Assembly: GCA_031772625.1 (NCBI GenBank)
Contig: CM062807.1
Location: 1,149,583,007 to 1,149,647,006, forward strand
Source: Pinus tabuliformis
Taxonomy: Eukaryota; Streptophyta; Pinopsida; Pinales; Pinaceae
Direction: 5' to 3'
Length of the DNA: 64,000 nucleotides
The position numbers were made by a program, and so were the translations under genes. The notes beneath the pieces were generated by a model, which was given only the letters and a program-made list of their open reading frames with translations, had not been told where the DNA came from and ran no database searches. Positions 44,382 to 55,150 of the stretch are shown here, in pieces (positions within the stretch are counted from its first letter, which is position 1; each line of letters opens with the position of its first letter).

Positions 44382-47300
44382 TTACTCCGGAGGCAAGCCG
44401 CCAGTGATCAAGGAAATAATGATTCCAGGAGGTGTATGAGAGTCCTGAAAAACATAGCCGCAGCGCCACTTCCAGATATGCCAGAGCGTGAAGAGGAAGA
44501 TGGCGTGCCAGAAGGGACGCTGAGTAGACCACCAAGAGAAGGCATCCATAACCGAGGGGAAATGTAGGACAGGAAAACCATAGCAAGTTGACAGCTCGAT
44601 CCAAATGGCAGAGGTGACAGTGCAATGGAAGAACATGTGGATGTTCGATTCCAAGTGAGAACGACAGAAGCAGCACTGACTTGGACCCTGCCACCCTTTT
44701 GATTGAAGAACATCCCATACAAGATTCCTGTCATGAAAAAGAAGCCAGCCAAACAGAGTGGATTTGAGAGGGCAGTTAGCCTTCCATAGATTAAGAGGGA
44801 AGAGGGAGGGAGGAGGCGGGGTGAGGGAGGTGAGGACGGAGTAAAGTCGTTTAACAGTGATGGGGCGGGTGGTGGTGTCTGTAGAGCAGATGAGGGAGTC
44901 ATGTGGCCCCATTTGTAGGATGTTCAGGCGGGAGAAGTGGAGGGTGGCGGAAGACCAGAGGGGCCGAAGGGGAGGGGGAATATGTAGTTGATGGTTCGAT
45001 TTCCAGATAGGCGACAAGGAAGACCATGAGTCAATGAGCATGGACCAGGTGAAGATGCCCCTGGTGTGAAAAAAGGTGAGGAGCGCCGGAGGGATATGGG
45101 ATTCCAGATTGTGAAGGGTGGGGTCAAGTGCAATGAAGACAGAAGAACCAGAAGAGAAAGACCATTTGAGAATACTAAAGAAAAAACGCTGATGCTTGCG
45201 AAAGCAGCACCAGATGGGAGATCCATTACAAATCCCAAGAGTGGATCTTCTAAGCCAGTAATCTAAACTGCGGCCCTTTAAATATTTCTGCTTGACAAGA
45301 GAAGACCATGGGCTGTTCCCGAAGAAGGCCCTGTGCATGGATTTGACGTTGAGAGCATTGCCAAAACGCCGCATATTAATAAGACCCCAACCTCCTTTCT
45401 TTTTGGGAGTGGAAATGAGATCCATCCTTGCAAGATGTAGCTTCGATTGGTAGGAATGGCCTCCCCAAAGGTAATTAGCGGCAATAGACTGAATGGATTT
45501 GTGGACTTTTGCAGGAAGTACAAAGAGATGACCCCAATATACTGATAATTGGGAGAGAACCGCTTGTACAAGAACGAAACGGCCAGCAAGTGATAAAAGT
45601 CTGTGCTCCCATTTGGAAATTTTGCTGTAGAACCTGTCTATGAGCCATAACCAATCAGCAAATTTGTTGTTTTTGACTTTTAGCCGGAAACCAAGATATG
45701 GGAGACCGTCAGTGAAGAGTGCGAGGTTGATGCCGAAACGATTCGCAACCCAAAGGGCATTGGCAAGGTTGGAGTTGTTATGAAATAACATGGTTTTATC
45801 ACTATTGATGAAAAGGCCAGTTGCCGCATGGAATTTCTGGAAGATGATGAATAAGCATGCCCACGATGATTTGTATAACATGGCAAATATAAGGATGTCA
45901 TCAACAAAAAAGTTATGGGAGAGAGAGACGTCCTTACAAATCATAACCGGCTTACACCTCCCCTGAGAGACTGCAAGATTGATGTGCGAACTAAGAGAGT
46001 TCATCACCAAAATAAAAAGAAGAGGGGACAGTGGACATCCCTGGCGAAGTCCTCGTTCCGCCTGGAAGAAGGTGGATGGAATCCCATTGATTATGACAGA
46101 GTAGTGAACGGATTCAACACAAGCCATAATCCAACTGCATGCCCGAGGCGAGAGACCGATTTTTGCAAGAAGAACACGGATGAAGCTCCAACTGACACAG
46201 TCAAATGCCTTAGAGAGGTCAATCTTGAGTGCGGCCGCGTCAATGTTTTTGGAGGAGATGGCAAAAAGACCTTCTTGAGCAAGGGCGACGGCATCAAGAA
46301 TGAGCCGATCCTTCAAAAAAGCATGTTGCTGAGGAGATATAAAGGAGCAGATAGATTTTTTCATGCGCTCAGCAATGATCTTAGAAACGATTTTATATAG
46401 AGCATTGCATAGGGCGATGGGCCTGTAATCCCCAAAGGATGATGGGTTCTCAATCTTTGGAATTAAGGCAATGAAAGTGGCCGATAGAGCGCTGTTAATG
46501 TTCCCAGCTTGGCAAGTAGCATTTACCATGTTGAGAAGATCATCTTTAAGAATATCATAAAAATGTGAGAAAAATTCGATTGGAATGCCGTCAGGCCCGG
46601 GACTTTTGTCCTTCTTGAAGCCTTTTATGATGCTAGAGAGTTCTCCTTCCGAAATTGGACTGAGGAAAAGATCATTGGCGGCATCGTCAAACATGGACGG
46701 AAGGTGGTTAACCGCCCACATCATGTCATAGATGTCATTAGGCTGGCGTTTGTATTGGCTTCTGAAGAATGAAGTTGCCGCGGCCGAGATGTCATGCTGT
46801 GAGATGAGGGTGTTGCCCATCGAGTCATTCATGCTCCAGATTGAATTCCTTGTTCTGCGTGCACTAGCGATACTGTGGAAAAACTTGGTGTTTCTATCGC
46901 CCTGCTTGAGCCAGAGAGCTCGGCTTTTCAATCTCCATGCGGCCTCCTCTTTTAGAAGCAGATCTTGCTTCCTTTTCTCAAGGGACCAGAGGAGGATCTT
47001 CTTGTCGAAGGATGGACCGTGAAGAAGGATGGAGGACGAGATGCAATTAATTTCTTGCTGGATATTGCTTAGATCCCGACAGTCGGTTGCTCTTTTCTTA
47101 ATTTGCCATGACTTTACATCCCCCCTGAGCTTGTCCATCTTTTCGCGGAAGGTGAGGAAGGGAGCCTCCGCAGAGAGAGAGATATAGCTCCAGGCGGACT
47201 TGACAAAGGCCTCAAAGGAAGGATCCTGAAGATGAACTGAATTAAACTTGAAAGAGTATCCCATCCTTTGCTGATCATTGACCCATGCTAGTGAAATGGG

Positions 47301-47978
47301 TTTGTGGTCGGAGGTGGCAGCTGAGCCAGTTTTGACAGTGGGCATCCCCCAATCCTCAATGATAGAAGAAGACAGGATGACACGGTCAATTCGCTTAGCA
47401 ATATAAGCGCTACCCACTCTGCCATTATTCCACGAGGGTGCCATAGGAACCGGAGGGACGTCGACCAGGTCTCTGTTGAGGAGCTCAGCACGCATTTTAG
47501 CTGCTAAACTGTCCATGGACGAGCAGTGACCCCAAGCTTCTTGTGAGCAGAGCGTGAAATTGAAATCACCTGCAATGATCAAAGATTGAATGTCAAGGAT
47601 ACCTGATTGGAGAAAAGAGTCCCAGAAGGGGAATCTATTCTTATAAGGCGCGTAAACATTGAGCAGCTTGATTGGTCGAGGTTTTCCCCGAATGCTCGCG
47701 GATAGGAGGATGCCAGCTTGACATTTGTAAGCGGTGGCTTTGACCATAAGAGGGTTCCAAAGGGACACAAGACCACCCGACAAGCCCTCAGCACTGACTG
47801 CCGACATGTGCCAGGAGGGAAACATTCTCCTGAAGAAAGCGATTGCAGACGAACTGGTGTGCATGGTCTCCTGTACAAATATGATACATGGACTTTCCGA
47901 TAGGAATGTGGCTTTCAAAGCCAAGAATTTAGGGGCCATTCCTAAACCCCGAATGTTGTAGGAGACGAGGAAGGTCAT
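44382..47978 (-). CDS. LINE ORF2 protein: endonuclease, reverse transcriptase, zinc-finger end
   Basis: A 1,198-aa frame without interruption. Residues 1-235 are an APE-type endonuclease: N8 in VSYNIRG, E37 in QET, Y109, D138 and N140 in GDFN, D224 and H225 in SDHKP. RT blocks include SPGPDGIPIEFF (about 459-470), SFGDYRPIALCNALYKIVSK, KIDLSKAFD, RGLRQGCPLSPLLF and the catalytic FVDD (691-694); most plant L1 have FADD here. Near the C-terminus a zf-RVT-type region (KSTLFGWLLFHDRNLVWD, then CCFCRSHLESNIHMFFHC) is complete. The enzyme nicks target DNA and primes cDNA synthesis there. Translation may depend on reinitiation at the ATGA overlap with ORF1, which is inferred from spacing only. Confidence 0.93.
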   Translation of the reverse strand: MTFLVSYNIRGLGMAPKFLALKATFLSESPCIIFVQETMHTSSSAIAFFRRMFPSWHMSAVSAEGLSGGLVSLWNPLMVKATAYKCQAGILLSASIRGKPRPIKLLNVYAPYKNRFPFWDSFLQSGILDIQSLIIAGDFNFTLCSQEAWGHCSSMDSLAAKMRAELLNRDLVDVPPVPMAPSWNNGRVGSAYIAKRIDRVILSSSIIEDWGMPTVKTGSAATSDHKPISLAWVNDQQRMGYSFKFNSVHLQDPSFEAFVKSAWSYISLSAEAPFLTFREKMDKLRGDVKSWQIKKRATDCRDLSNIQQEINCISSSILLHGPSFDKKILLWSLEKRKQDLLLKEEAAWRLKSRALWLKQGDRNTKFFHSIASARRTRNSIWSMNDSMGNTLISQHDISAAATSFFRSQYKRQPNDIYDMMWAVNHLPSMFDDAANDLFLSPISEGELSSIIKGFKKDKSPGPDGIPIEFFSHFYDILKDDLLNMVNATCQAGNINSALSATFIALIPKIENPSSFGDYRPIALCNALYKIVSKIIAERMKKSICSFISPQQHAFLKDRLILDAVALAQEGLFAISSKNIDAAALKIDLSKAFDCVSWSFIRVLLAKIGLSPRACSWIMACVESVHYSVIINGIPSTFFQAERGLRQGCPLSPLLFILVMNSLSSHINLAVSQGRCKPVMICKDVSLSHNFFVDDILIFAMLYKSSWACLFIIFQKFHAATGLFINSDKTMLFHNNSNLANALWVANRFGINLALFTDGLPYLGFRLKVKNNKFADWLWLIDRFYSKISKWEHRLLSLAGRFVLVQAVLSQLSVYWGHLFVLPAKVHKSIQSIAANYLWGGHSYQSKLHLARMDLISTPKKKGGWGLINMRRFGNALNVKSMHRAFFGNSPWSSLVKQKYLKGRSLDYWLRRSTLGICNGSPIWCCFRKHQRFFFSILKWSFSSGSSVFIALDPTLHNLESHIPPALLTFFHTRGIFTWSMLIDSWSSLSPIWKSNHQLHIPPPLRPLWSSATLHFSRLNILQMGPHDSLICSTDTTTRPITVKRLYSVLTSLTPPPPSLFPLNLWKANCPLKSTLFGWLLFHDRNLVWDVLQSKGWQGPSQCCFCRSHLESNIHMFFHCTVTSAIWIELSTCYGFPVLHFPSVMDAFSWWSTQRPFWHAIFLFTLWHIWKWRCGYVFQDSHTPPGIIISLITGGLPPE
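47975..47978 (-). promoter_or_regulatory. ATGA stop/start overlap between LINE ORF1 and ORF2
   Basis: On the minus strand the sequence AAATGACC holds the ORF1 stop TGA and the ORF2 start ATG sharing two bases. Such overlaps are known to support termination-reinitiation in some two-ORF retroelements. Here this is inferred. Confidence 0.6.
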
Positions 47979-49465
47979 TTAGAAGAGCTTCCAGCCACGC
48001 TTGCTCTAAGAGGCTGAGGGGGAGGGGACTCAAGGATAGGGACGTCGATGAGAGGGAGGTTAATGACGCCCAAGTCTGTGGCAATCGATCGTCCCCTAAA
48101 ATGCCTGCTGCCACCTCTGGTTTTTTTGCGAACAGTAATGTTCTTGGCGGAGGCGGGACTGATGGAAGGGAAGGCGGGCTTGTGGATGGTGAGTGGTTCA
48201 AGGATGGGAGGGTGACGGTTCAGGAGCTGGTCAATGTCGTTGTCCGGTTCGTTGAGAGGGGAGGAAACAGGGGAGTTGAAAGGGGTCGATGTAGGGTGAT
48301 CTTTGGTTGATGGAGATGGAGGGGATGAGGATATTTGAATAGGGTGGGAACCGACAACGAAATCAGCGACATTCAAGGGGGGCGGGGAGGGAACCGAGTT
48401 CTCTTCTGGTTGTTCCGGGATGGGGGGACATGTGAAGTCAGCCATGTTCATGAGAGGGGGAGATAGCGGGGGGCTTTTGAAGTCGGCGAGGTTGGGTGAC
48501 TCTCCCTTATTAGCATGGTCAGAGGACATAAAGGAAAAGTGTCGCCCTGAGAGGCTATCACTATCAGATGGGTCCTTGGTTTTTATAGAGCGGAGGGGCC
48601 TCGACCTTCTGAACTTACAAGCATTTTGTAGATGGCCTGTGCGGTGGCATGTGGAGCATCTGAAAGGAATGCCCCAGAAATCAATTCTCTGATATGTATG
48701 GGATCCTTCCCATATAATTTCCAGCTGTTCTGGGTAGCCACCTTTGTAAGGCCTCTCAATGAGGATCCAAGCAATGCGCTTATCCTTTTCCCCCCGAATC
48801 CATGGATCAACATAGATGAATTTACCTATCACATTGCCAATTGATTCGAGAGATTCCTGCGTCCATAGCTCGAGAGGGAGATTGGGAAGCTTTAACCATA
48901 TCAGTGAGTGGGAAGGTGTATTCTTGAGGGGGTCAAAGCCCATGTACCACCTAGAGAGCGATAGGAAACTTCGACCATATACCCACGGTTTATCCAGCAC
49001 CCTTTCTAAGTCCTCCTGCTTTTGGAAATGGAAAGAATACCATTCTTTCATCATGCGTGATATAATGGGGGTATAACCGATTATAGGCAACCAAGATTTT
49101 GTGATCCAAGCTCTCATGTCTGCTTCGGCCAGTTCGGGGAAATACCATTTCCCAACAAGAGCAAACTTCTGAAGACTGCTTATGCGCTCTGTTAAAAAAG
49201 ACCCTGTGATCGTGACCGCCTTTGGGGGGGGGACCGTCTTAGCTGGTGCGCTGCTTTTTTTCCGGCGGGACAACTGTTGCTGAGAAGCGAAAAGGGGAGG
49301 GTCCCTTAGCCGAGAAGGGAGGGAGCCTGACAGAGTGTCATGCCAGCTGGGATTCCCACTTGAAGCGAAGATGGCCTCTTCGGTTTCGATGGCCGCCGCC
49401 AATAGAGCCTTAGTACCCGGGGAGTCGCTGTCTGCGGCCATCCCCAGGCCAGCAACAGTTCCCAA
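47975..49465 (-). CDS. LINE ORF1 protein (DUF4283-type with CCHC zinc knuckle)
   Basis: A 496-aa frame. Residues about 90-250 match the DUF4283 fold common in plant LINE ORF1: LQKFALVGKWYFPELAEADM, WYSFHFQKQEDLERVLDKPW, YGRSFLSLSRWYMGFDPL and LPLELWTQESLESIGNVIGK. A CCHC knuckle follows with C270, C273, H278 and C283 (CSTCHRTGHLQNAC). The C-terminal 200 residues are Pro/Ser-rich and disordered-looking. The protein would bind LINE RNA in the cytoplasmic particle. The first ATG gives MGTVAGLG; the in-frame ATG at residue 9 (MAADSDSPG) is an equally good start. The stop overlaps the ORF2 start in an ATGA. Confidence 0.9.
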   Translation of the reverse strand: MGTVAGLGMAADSDSPGTKALLAAAIETEEAIFASSGNPSWHDTLSGSLPSRLRDPPLFASQQQLSRRKKSSAPAKTVPPPKAVTITGSFLTERISSLQKFALVGKWYFPELAEADMRAWITKSWLPIIGYTPIISRMMKEWYSFHFQKQEDLERVLDKPWVYGRSFLSLSRWYMGFDPLKNTPSHSLIWLKLPNLPLELWTQESLESIGNVIGKFIYVDPWIRGEKDKRIAWILIERPYKGGYPEQLEIIWEGSHTYQRIDFWGIPFRCSTCHRTGHLQNACKFRRSRPLRSIKTKDPSDSDSLSGRHFSFMSSDHANKGESPNLADFKSPPLSPPLMNMADFTCPPIPEQPEENSVPSPPPLNVADFVVGSHPIQISSSPPSPSTKDHPTSTPFNSPVSSPLNEPDNDIDQLLNRHPPILEPLTIHKPAFPSISPASAKNITVRKKTRGGSRHFRGRSIATDLGVINLPLIDVPILESPPPQPLRASVAGSSSK

Positions 49466-50157
49466 AGGCTTGATTTAGAACCGTCGAAAAGGAAGCCTGC
49501 AGAGAGAAATGCCCGGATGGAATGTCGGAGGTGAAAGATAGGAGCTGGATGAGGTACGGGGTTCTGACAAAATTCAAGTCCCGACAGGGTAGAAAGCCCA
49601 AATGCTGACAAAGAAGGATCTAGAGATAGAGAATGGAGGCGCGGGTGACGTTGTGAACCGCCAAAACCGCAATCCCCATGCAAAGTGGTGGGCAGAAGGG
49701 GCAGATGCTGCAGAGAGGAAGGTGAGGAGTTACAACTGAGAGCCGGGAAGACGTGAATTTTGAAAAAGAGCCGGAAAACAATCGGAAAAATCCTGAGCTC
49801 CCGGAGAGAGCGCTATGCTTCCGGCCAATTGTTACAGTCTATGCAACAGCAGCAACACTGTAACACAATCCACCATTTCCCAATTCTAATTCTGAAGTCT
49901 TGACAGGGCCGGTATATGTAAAAAGATGCTCTGATTTTCTTGACTAGTGCACAGAGCATGGTGCAATCGGTCTTTTTGTAGGACGGGAAGAAATACCCTT
50001 CAGCCCCAAATTGAAACCTGTAGGAAGAGAGAATCCTCTGTGGAGGCCAATTGACGAAAAAGCAAGAGGCATGGGGGGTTACCAAGACCCAGATAGCAGA
50101 TATTTGTGTGATAAAACAAATAAGAGCAGCTCTATAGAGAGCGATATCTGATACCAG

Positions 50158-50395
50158 CTCCAGATAGAAAAAACTATATGACAGCTGAGATATTGGAACG
50201 ATATCTAAAACTGACTGAATATGATAAAAACTATGTAACAGTAGCATTTACCAACTGAATCGTTATGTAAATCCCGGCCCCAGATAGTAAAAACTATATG
50301 ACAGCTGAGATATTTGGAACGATATCTAAAACTGACTGTAAAACTATGTAAAACGCCGGACTGAGAAAAAAAAAAACTATGTAACAGAAGCATTT
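50158..50395 (-). repeat. Tandem repeats in the LINE 5' UTR
   Basis: CCAGATAG...AAAAACTATATGACAG and the following ACGATATCTAAAACTGACTG occur twice, at about 50,159-50,215 and 50,280-50,337. Each is followed by AAAACTATGTAA and GCATTTAC words. AT-rich repeats within an otherwise GC-rich 5' UTR could act as promoter monomers, as in some L1 elements; this is inference. Confidence 0.6.
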
Positions 50396-50929
50396 ACGAG
50401 CACCTGCACAGTGAAAGAGACCCCGAGCTTAGACTATGAGCATGGAGAACAGTAACAGAGGAGCCATACCTGGAGACGCGCAGAGAACACCGGGAGCCGG
50501 AAGCATAGCCATGGACGCCGGAAGAGACAGAGCGGAGGCTTGAGCCTCCGGTCCACAAGGACCAGAGGAGGGGAAACGTCAAGAATGAGCCGAGGCGAGG
50601 TTAAAAGGATGGCGGAGAGAGTAGAGGTGGAGACACGTCGTCGAGGGATCAGGCGGAGGACGCTGCCGAGTGTCTAGGCATGCATGAGCAGCCAATGCAT
50701 GAGCTCGTAGATGTCGAGTGTTGAGATTCTGGCCAGCAAAAACATACTATTGGCCGGGGCGATTGGCAGCACCAGAGTCTCATAGGGTCGAAGATGGTGG
50801 CCGCAAATTATTGGCTGCCGGAAGAGTGAACTATTGGCACCTGTTGAGTGGGCGTAGGCCAGAGGACGCCATGGCTGTAGCTAGCTTCCACCCCAGCGCG
50901 CGCTCCTTCTCCTCTTGAGTTTAACTACT

Positions 50930-51140
50930 ATCAACACTTCTTAATAATTATGAATGAATCATTTATAAAAACCTAATAACCTATTTTTACAACACTTTTT
51001 AATAATTATGAATGAATAATTTATAATAACCCTAATAACCTATTTTTACAACACTTCTATATTGTCACCATCAATTTAGTCTACTCATACTAATGACCAC
51101 CTCCCAGTAGTTACGAATAAATCATTTATGATAACCTTGA
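50930..51140. repeat. AT-rich tandem array, right part
   Basis: Two to three more units of the array seen at 43,780-44,082, starting with the duplicated CAACACTTCTTAATAATT. Confidence 0.75.
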
Positions 51141-53404
51141 AATCAAATTTTATTTAAAAAATAAATTGAACCTTCCCTTTTGAGAAAGGGAAAATGACAC
51201 ATCTAATAAAAAGAAAAAATTGCACATCGAACAAAAAACTTCCTATTACCAAATGAGTAGAAAATTTCTCTTAGATATTTTAGGAAAACGTGTGGAAAAT
51301 TCCTGTGAGAAGGATATTTCTTTTAATTTAATGCCATTGGTATACTCTATGTGGCCCACTCGAGGGACTTAACAAATATAGCTGTCACTACTTTGGGATG
51401 TTAATGGAAAAAATTTATATGTTGAAATTACAACTGACTCATTGTACCTTTCTTTGATGTGGAATTTCAAATTCCATTAAAAAGAGTTTAATTAATGTCA
51501 CTTGTCCTTCGTATTTGAGTGGAAATGCACGCGTGATAGTTTAGTAAACCAACTCCCATCGACCCCACAAAAACTGGAAAGCCAATTTGCCACACCCACT
51601 TCATGAATTCAAAGTCAATTTATGCATCAAATTTCATTTTGCAATAATATGTAAGCGACATATACTTATAAGGCGGAGAAATTGAAATTGAAATTAAAAG
51701 GAAGATGTTTGACATAATTATAATGCGGGTTTTGAAATAAAATAACTTGGTCAGAGAAATTGAAATTGAAAGGGAGATGTTCCACATAGTTATAATGTGG
51801 GTTTTGAAATAAATTAATTTAGTCGAGTTTTATACTCATGTGATATGGTTTGATTGCAATAGTTTTGCTAGTGTTTAAATCTTTGGAGGTGTTATCATAC
51901 GCCCGTAGTGTAGGAGGATACAAGCAATATGAAAGCAAATCTTATCATCAACTCTGGTCTCTAGAGTTTTGGTGTTTGGAATTGATTTGCAGTAGTCTCA
52001 CCCCGTGTTATATAATTTTTTTTAGGTGAATCTGTATGTCTCTATGTAGTTTATAAAGTAAATAAGAGGGATTTGAACCTTTGAACAATATATTTTACAT
52101 AAAATTTAGTATCACAACCATTAACAATCAAGATACCTCTAGAAATAATAATTAATAAAAAAATTCTTTGAATAAGAATTATATTTATTTATTTACAATA
52201 AATCTTTAACAAACTGTTGAAAACTACAATTTTTAATAATGTCAAATAAATTATAAAAGGCATAAACTTTAAAATGGAAGAATCTTAACCCTAAGAGTGC
52301 ACACTTTGCTAGATAAAATTGAGTTATCTAAAGAAAGAGAAAGCCTTGTTGGGGCCATAACATTTTCCTCATTGTTATATTTTAATGTTTTTTAGCACAT
52401 TTAAAAGAGAATTTGCAAATTTAGCCCATTTAAAAGAGAATTTGCAAACTAAGCCAGAAGCCTGGCCATTTGGCTTTGTAATGTTGAAAAAACGCATGGA
52501 AAGGCCTTGAAAAACCCACTATGATTTCAAGACTTGAAACTTGCCAATATTGATATTATTTCTAATATGGCCTAGGGCATCCACTTAGATCAATCCTTCT
52601 CCCTTAAGTAGCAATGGTTTGCATGTGTCAAGTTCTTATACTAGTAAATGGGGGAATTTCTATGAGATTTAATCATTGATGAACCACTTGTGTTTTTTTA
52701 ACAACCTAAAGAGTTATATAATTGTAGGTGGGTGTTCTTCAGCTTGGTATCCATGATTTTGTCTATGAAGTGAAGAGGCATTCTCCTTCCTTAGTTTCCT
52801 TTAGTTCTTCTCGTTGAACCTTTGTAATAACAATAACAAGATTAGATATCATGTTGATGATCTATTTTCTACTATTCATCATCGTTAGTGATGTCAAAGT
52901 TGAATTAAAGTTTGAGGCTTCTACATCTACAAATAAAAATTGTCAAGTTGTGTGCCACTCCATTTGTATGTGTTCTCCTTCAACTTCATGTTCTTCTTTG
53001 CATGTTGCTCAAACCAATTGCCTCAAAATTGGTTGTCATTGCTATATACTTTTTTGTGAGAGTAAGCATTACCTTTACCTTTCTTTTTCTATGGTGAATT
53101 TTTTGACACGAACTATTTCTTAGCTTTCTGCTCTCAATTCTAACGACATTATAGTGAGGGGCTCTTTACAAAGAGGTGCCTATAAACACCATTTCAATTT
53201 GGATATATTTATGTAGGCCATTGCAACATTTTAAAATCATGCGTTGTTTGAATCCTTGATACTCAATGTTGCACGCACAAGGTATGGAAGATGTTGGTGT
53301 ACTTCAACATAGTGTGGTCTTTACATATGTGTAAGGTAATTGTCCATCTTATGTATTTATCTTCATAGTTTCCAATAGAGTGATACTCCTCCTTGGGGAT
53401 ATTA
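51141..53404. other. AT-rich intergenic stretch with small tandem duplications
   Basis: No supported gene. An about 75-80-bp unit is present twice at 51,674-51,825 (AGAAATTGAAATTGAAA... TATAATGYGGGTTTTGAAAT). A 28-bp unit (CATTTAAAAGAGAATTTGCA) is present twice at 52,397-52,455. An open stretch near 52,851-53,123 is low in complexity and matches nothing I recognise. Confidence 0.5.
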
Positions 53405-53483
53405 GGGAATTATCGTGTTATGTCTAGATCACGTAGACAATATGTGCTCTAAGGAATTATTGTGCTATGTCTAGATCACCTAG
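53405..53483. repeat. Two copies of a 32-bp unit next to the solo LTR
   Basis: GGAATTATCGTGTTATGTCT at 53,406 and GGAATTATTGTGCTATGTCT at 53,453 start two near-identical units ending in GATCACNTAG. The solo LTR entered at the end of the second. Confidence 0.65.
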
Positions 53484-53991
53484 TGTTGGAATGTGTTGCT
53501 TTGGAAGGTAATAATCTCTAAGTTATATCGGAAGAAATTGTAATCTTATGTAAAAGAGTTATATCCGACAGTCATCATGGAGTAAAAAACCTTTCTAACC
53601 ATTTATTATATAAAGACTCTTGAAATTACATTATCTCAGATGTATTATTAGGATGTAATTTGTCCATATTTATTGTTATATAATAGAGGTAACGGAGACC
53701 CAAGAAATAGACAATGAATATGGAAGTCTTATCTTTGTAAATGGTAAAGCATTTGTGAAGGTGTTCTCAAGTGTAAGATTGGATATTTTTGAATAAAGAC
53801 ACTATTACCTTCCCATGGACGTTTCTCCGATTGGGGATTTTACCACATATATCTAGTGCACTCTTTCTTTTTTCTCTTGTCTCCTTATTACATTGATTAA
53901 ATGTTGTTTCTGTATGCATATCATGGTAGCTTAGTAAGGTTCTGATTTTTTCTATTATTGTATGTTGATTCATATTTTCAATATTCTAACA
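53484..53991 (+). mobile_element. Solo LTR, 508 bp, with exact 5-bp target duplication
   Basis: The sequence starts TGTTGGAATGTG and ends ATATTCTAACA, with CCTAG directly on both sides (53,479-53,483 and 53,992-53,996). A TATA box (TTATATAAAG) lies about 120 bp in, and GAATAAAG about 300 bp in, giving plus orientation. The length and TGTTG...AACA ends fit a Ty1/copia LTR. No interior is present, so this is a solo LTR left by recombination. Confidence 0.85.
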
Positions 53992-53996
53992 CCTAG

Positions 53997-55080
53997 ATAA
54001 TAGCAAATGTGGATTTTTCACTAAGGTTGTCACCTCCATAGTAAAATTTTAAAAGATGTCATCATGCTTAGATTAGTTAAGTAGGAAATAATATCTTGTG
54101 TTAGTGCTAGCAAATTAAGTTGGTTGTTCCAAACATGTGATAAACTAGTGGTTATGATATCCTTCCCATATTCAAAGTACTCTTGATAACAAAAATAAGA
54201 CATTTCAAAACTTTACCCCTTTCTAATCTCTTTTTTTCACTGAAGAAAAGCTTGAACATCCATGCCTTTGTCTACCAAGTGTTCAATCTTACAATGGTTA
54301 AGTAATCACCAACTCTTACAAAGCTTGCAAACAATGTAACATGGATATGTTTGCTAGCACCATTATCTGAGGTGCAATAAATCAATTTTAACTTAAGAAA
54401 TTTACTTCAAAAGTTTGACCTTCATACTTGCTTTAGTTTAATTTCTCTAAATAATCATAAATTACTTGTAAATTTTGACTTGGAAAAATCCAAGACTCAT
54501 TGCTTTATTAAAACACATATGCCGAATGTCACACATGACACCTATAGTGGCTAATAGTGAATTTGAACTCAATTTAACTTAAAAATGAGTAAGCAAATTA
54601 AAATTGCTTACATACTCTATCGAGTACTAATGTTTTCCAAAAATACAATTTCAGCACGTGATAAAGCTTCACCTTCCATATGAGTGTTTTTCTTTCATAA
54701 ACCATAATTAAATCAAACACTCTTAACCTTTAAAAATTATTAGAAATAAATAAATGTATTTCATAATTACCAAAACCAAAAAAAACAAAACATTAATAAA
54801 TTAGCCCATAAGCTCTCGAAATGAATAAAGTGGTAACAATATTTTATAAAAAAAGAAATCCGAACTTAACTTGCAAAAAAGGCAATTGATAATCTTCATG
54901 CCTTGGCTCGTCGAAAACCTAGATTTGGATGGCCAAAATCATGTAATTAAACAAATTAACACGTGATTCCTTCCATCGTTTCAAAGGATTGCACTATGAT
55001 AAGACAAGTTGCTTAGTGGTGGGGACATGTGTTTGTGAACGGTCATATTTGTCTTTTGCAAATGTCTAACAACCTACGAA
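53997..55080. other. AT-rich stretch with nothing recognised
   Basis: No frame, RNA or element ends could be supported in this stretch. Confidence 0.5.
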
Positions 55081-55150
55081 GTATCCATGCATGGTTGGGC
55101 AAAGGCAAGAGTTTCGTATCCATGCATGGTTGGGCAAAGGCAAGAGTTAT
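55081..55150. repeat. 35-bp tandem duplication spanning the MITE's left border
   Basis: GTATCCATGCATGGTTGGGC and the next 15 bases occur at 55,081 and again at 55,116, nearly identical. The unit includes the target duplication and the first ten bases of the MITE end, so it arose after insertion or during an aborted event. Confidence 0.75.

Larger units (their letters stand above)
44083..50929 (-). mobile_element. Full-length L1-type LINE, 6.8 kb, both ORFs open
   Basis: A complete LINE: 5' UTR (about 1.46 kb, 49,466-50,929), ORF1 (496 aa), ORF2 (1,198 aa) and a 3' UTR of about 0.3 kb. CAACACTTCTTAATAATT flanks it on both sides (44,065-44,082 and 50,930-50,947). Joining the flanks restores the tandem-array unit, so this looks like a true 18-bp target duplication, though the array itself repeats the word. 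The poly(A) is very short, at most five A and partly shared with the target. Open ORFs and clean flanks suggest a recent insertion. It contains endonuclease, RT and a zinc-finger end, and no RNase H. Confidence 0.92.

Noticed and set aside
45915-46400. Plus-strand frame of 161 codons opposite LINE ORF2
   Set aside because: It lies entirely over the RT part of ORF2, whose motifs are clear. The composition is that of an antisense shadow.
50140-50160. TGATACCAGCTCC near the LINE 5' UTR as a reversed primer-binding site
   Set aside because: No LTR end adjoins it and it lies within LINE sequence; the match is short and by chance.
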